From contig NZ_CP038469.1 in NCBI RefSeq assembly GCF_004684345.1, positions 434,001 to 498,000 on the forward strand: a stretch of 64,000 nucleotides of DNA, read 5' to 3'. Positions 62,407 to 64,000 of this stretch are shown one piece after another. How positions within the stretch are numbered: position 1 is the first letter of the stretch; every line of letters starts with the position of its first letter. This DNA is from Citrobacter tructae (GTDB taxonomy: Bacteria; Pseudomonadota; Gammaproteobacteria; Enterobacterales; Enterobacteriaceae). The notes under the pieces are model-generated. The model worked only from the letters and a program-made list of their open reading frames with translations, did not search any database and was not told the DNA's origin. The position numbers and the translations under genes are program-made.

Positions 62407-63201
62407 ATGAAAAAGGCGCTTCTGGTGGTCAGCTTTGGCACCAGCTATCACGACACCTGTGAGAAAAATATTGTGGCATGCGAACGCGATCTCGCGGCGA
62501 GTTGCCCTGACCGTGACCTGTTCCGGGCGTTTACCTCCGGGATGATCATCCGCAAGCTCAAACAGCGTGACGGCATCGACATCGACACGCCGCTGCAGGC
62601 CCTGCAAAAGCTGGCAGAGCAGGGGTATCAGGATGTGGCCATTCAGTCGCTGCACATTATTAACGGTGATGAATACGAAAAAATTGTCCGCGAAGTACAA
62701 AGCATGCGCCCCCTGTTTGCGCGCCTGACGCTGGGTGTGCCGCTGCTGAGCTGCGTTGAAGATTACGCACAGCTGATGCAGGCGCTGCAACAGCAGATGC
62801 CGTCGCTTGGCGAGCATGAAAAAGTAGTGTTTATGGGCCACGGGGCCAGTCATCACGCTTTTGCCGCCTATGCCTGTCTCGATCACATGATGACGGCGCA
62901 GGGTTTCCCGGCGCGGGTGGGGGCGGTAGAGAGCTACCCGGAAGTAGATATCCTCATCGACAGTTTAGGCCGTGAAGGGATACAGGCGGTGCATCTTATG
63001 CCGTTAATGCTGGTTGCCGGCGACCATGCCATCAACGACATGGCCTCCGATGAAGACGACTCGTGGAAAACGTTATTTAACGCTGCCGGTATTCCGGCCA
63101 CACCGTGGCTGAGTGGACTGGGTGAGAATCCGGCGGTACGCGCCATGTTCGTGGCACATTTACAGCAGGCGCTTAATGTGGCGCTGGAGGAAGCAGCATG
63201 A
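62407..63201 (+). CDS. cbiK: Sirohydrochlorin cobaltochelatase CbiK
   Basis: CbiK inserts cobalt into sirohydrochlorin, the entry step of the anaerobic route. The 264-residue protein is the two-domain chelatase form, with the metal-binding histidines His145 (VFMGHGASHH) and His207 (LVAGDHAIND) at the positions known from Salmonella. It overlaps cbiL by four bases. Confidence 0.97.
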   Translation: MKKALLVVSFGTSYHDTCEKNIVACERDLAASCPDRDLFRAFTSGMIIRKLKQRDGIDIDTPLQALQKLAEQGYQDVAIQSLHIINGDEYEKIVREVQSMRPLFARLTLGVPLLSCVEDYAQLMQALQQQMPSLGEHEKVVFMGHGASHHAFAAYACLDHMMTAQGFPARVGAVESYPEVDILIDSLGREGIQAVHLMPLMLVAGDHAINDMASDEDDSWKTLFNAAGIPATPWLSGLGENPAVRAMFVAHLQQALNVALEEAA

Positions 63202-63911
63202 GTGGCAAACTTTACGCATTGAGCACTGGGCCAGGCGCCTCCGATCTGGTAACCGTGCGCGCGGCACGCACGCTGGGTTCGCTGGATATTCTCTATGCAC
63301 CTGCCGGACGTAAAGGTGGCGACAGCCTGGCGTTATCTATCGTGCGTGAATATATCGGTGAGCAGACCGAAGTCCGCTGTTGTCACTTCCCCATGAGCGC
63401 CGATAGCGCCGAAAAAGAGGCTGTCTGGGACGATGTTGCCGCAGCACTTGTTGCGGAAGTGGAGGCCGGTAAGCAGGTGGGTTTCATCACCCTCGGTGAC
63501 GCCATGCTGTTCAGTACCTGGGTATTTTTACTCCAACGCATCGGCTGTCCTGACTGGTTAGAAATCGTCCCCGGCGTGACCTCATTTGCCGCCATTGCTG
63601 CACGCTCTAAAACACCGCTCGCCATGGAGCAGCAGTCGCTGGCGGTGGTTTCGTGTACTGCGCCGGAGGCGGAGATCCAGCAGGCGTTAAAGCAGCATGA
63701 CAGCCTGGTGTTGATGAAGGTGTACGGTCGCTTTGCGCGCATTAAGGCACTGCTGCAAGACGAGGGGATTCTGGACTGTGCGTTAATGATGTCCGAAGCC
63801 ACGCTACCAGGTGAGCAGTGTTGGCGCCATCTCAGTGAAGTGAGTGACGATCAACCGCTGCCGTATTTCTCGACCATTCTGGTCAATAAACAGTGGGAGT
63901 ATGAAAGATGA
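63198..63911 (+). CDS. cbiL: Cobalt-factor II C20-methyltransferase
   Basis: CbiL methylates C20. The 237-residue protein has MSGKLYALSTGPGASDLVTV, TLGDAMLFSTWVFLL near residue 96 and IVPGVTSFAAIAARSKTPL near residue 119, the tetrapyrrole methylase layout. Its stop overlaps the cbiM start. Confidence 0.96.
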   Translation: MSGKLYALSTGPGASDLVTVRAARTLGSLDILYAPAGRKGGDSLALSIVREYIGEQTEVRCCHFPMSADSAEKEAVWDDVAAALVAEVEAGKQVGFITLGDAMLFSTWVFLLQRIGCPDWLEIVPGVTSFAAIAARSKTPLAMEQQSLAVVSCTAPEAEIQQALKQHDSLVLMKVYGRFARIKALLQDEGILDCALMMSEATLPGEQCWRHLSEVSDDQPLPYFSTILVNKQWEYER

Positions 63912-64000
63912 AGCTTGAAAACCAGCTAAAACAGCTGTCTTTCAGCGGGTTGGCTGCGGCGCTATTACTGATGATAGTGCCTGAGCAGGCCTTCGCCATG
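63908..64000 (+). CDS. cbiM: Cobalt ECF transporter S component CbiM (5-prime part, cut by window end)
   Basis: Only the first 31 codons are visible. They read as a signal-peptide-like N-terminus (LAAALLLMIVPEQAFAM), as in CbiM, whose mature N-terminus contributes to cobalt binding. The identity rests on this leader, on the four-base overlap with cbiL and on the known cbiK-L-M order. Confidence 0.85.
   Translation, partial: MKLENQLKQLSFSGLAAALLLMIVPEQAFAM

Noticed and set aside
1..64000. CRISPR arrays, tRNA and rRNA genes, prophage attachment sites
   Set aside because: I saw no regularly spaced repeats, no tRNA- or rRNA-like sequence and no phage genes in the window.

Overview
The window is a piece of an enterobacterial chromosome, most likely Citrobacter (C. 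freundii group). The order his operon - yeeZ - yeeY - plaP - sbcB - phsABC - dacD - sbmC - yeeA - yeeX - pdu - pocR - cbi is shared with Salmonella. However, the sbcB-phsA junction here is a 0.4 kb AT-rich spacer where, to my knowledge, Salmonella carries the effector gene sopA. The genus call rests on gene order and recalled protein families; no search was run.

Region 1 (1-13941) is the distal end of an O-antigen locus and its flank. It holds the end of a GT4 glycosyltransferase, the GDP-L-fucose/GDP-mannose genes gmd, fcl, gmm and manC, a GT2 glycosyltransferase and manB. Then come gnd, ugd, an inverted pair (GNAT acetyltransferase and a UDP-glucuronate 4-epimerase), a decayed IS3-family element and the chain-length regulator wzzB. 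Base composition jumps from AT-rich to GC-rich exactly at manB. Both glycosyltransferase genes carry in-frame poly-G tracts (9 and 8 G).

Region 2 (13953-21254) is the complete histidine operon on the minus strand (hisL, hisG, D, C, B, H, A, F, IE), with its leader peptide, attenuator and promoter.

Region 3 (21360-33971) is a core block. It contains the NAD(P)-binding protein yeeZ, the LysR regulator yeeY, the putrescine importer plaP, exonuclease I sbcB, the thiosulfate reductase phsABC, the D,D-carboxypeptidase dacD, the SOS gene sbmC with a clear LexA box, yeeA and yeeX (tmaR).

Region 4 (34014-53222) is the complete 1,2-propanediol utilization locus. pduA to pduX run on the minus strand. 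The facilitator gene pduF and the AraC-type activator pocR diverge on the plus strand. The locus encodes the microcompartment shell (A, B, J, K, N, T, U), the B12-dependent diol dehydratase and its reactivase (C, D, E, G, H), the downstream enzymes (P, L, W, Q) and cobalamin recycling and assimilation (O, S, X).

Region 5 (53223-64000) is the start of the anaerobic cobalamin operon (cbiA to cbiL complete, cbiM cut by the window end). It is preceded by a cobalamin riboswitch and a hairpin that presents the cbiA ribosome binding site in its loop. The cbi operon makes the cofactor that the pdu enzymes use, and PocR is known in relatives to activate both. An 18-bp palindrome of the same design (ATAGCAA-N4-TTGCTAT) occurs upstream of pduF and upstream of cbi and is a candidate shared operator.

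I did not find a clearly undescribed system. The most unusual signals are the poly-G tracts, the shared palindromes and the mosaic O-antigen flank.
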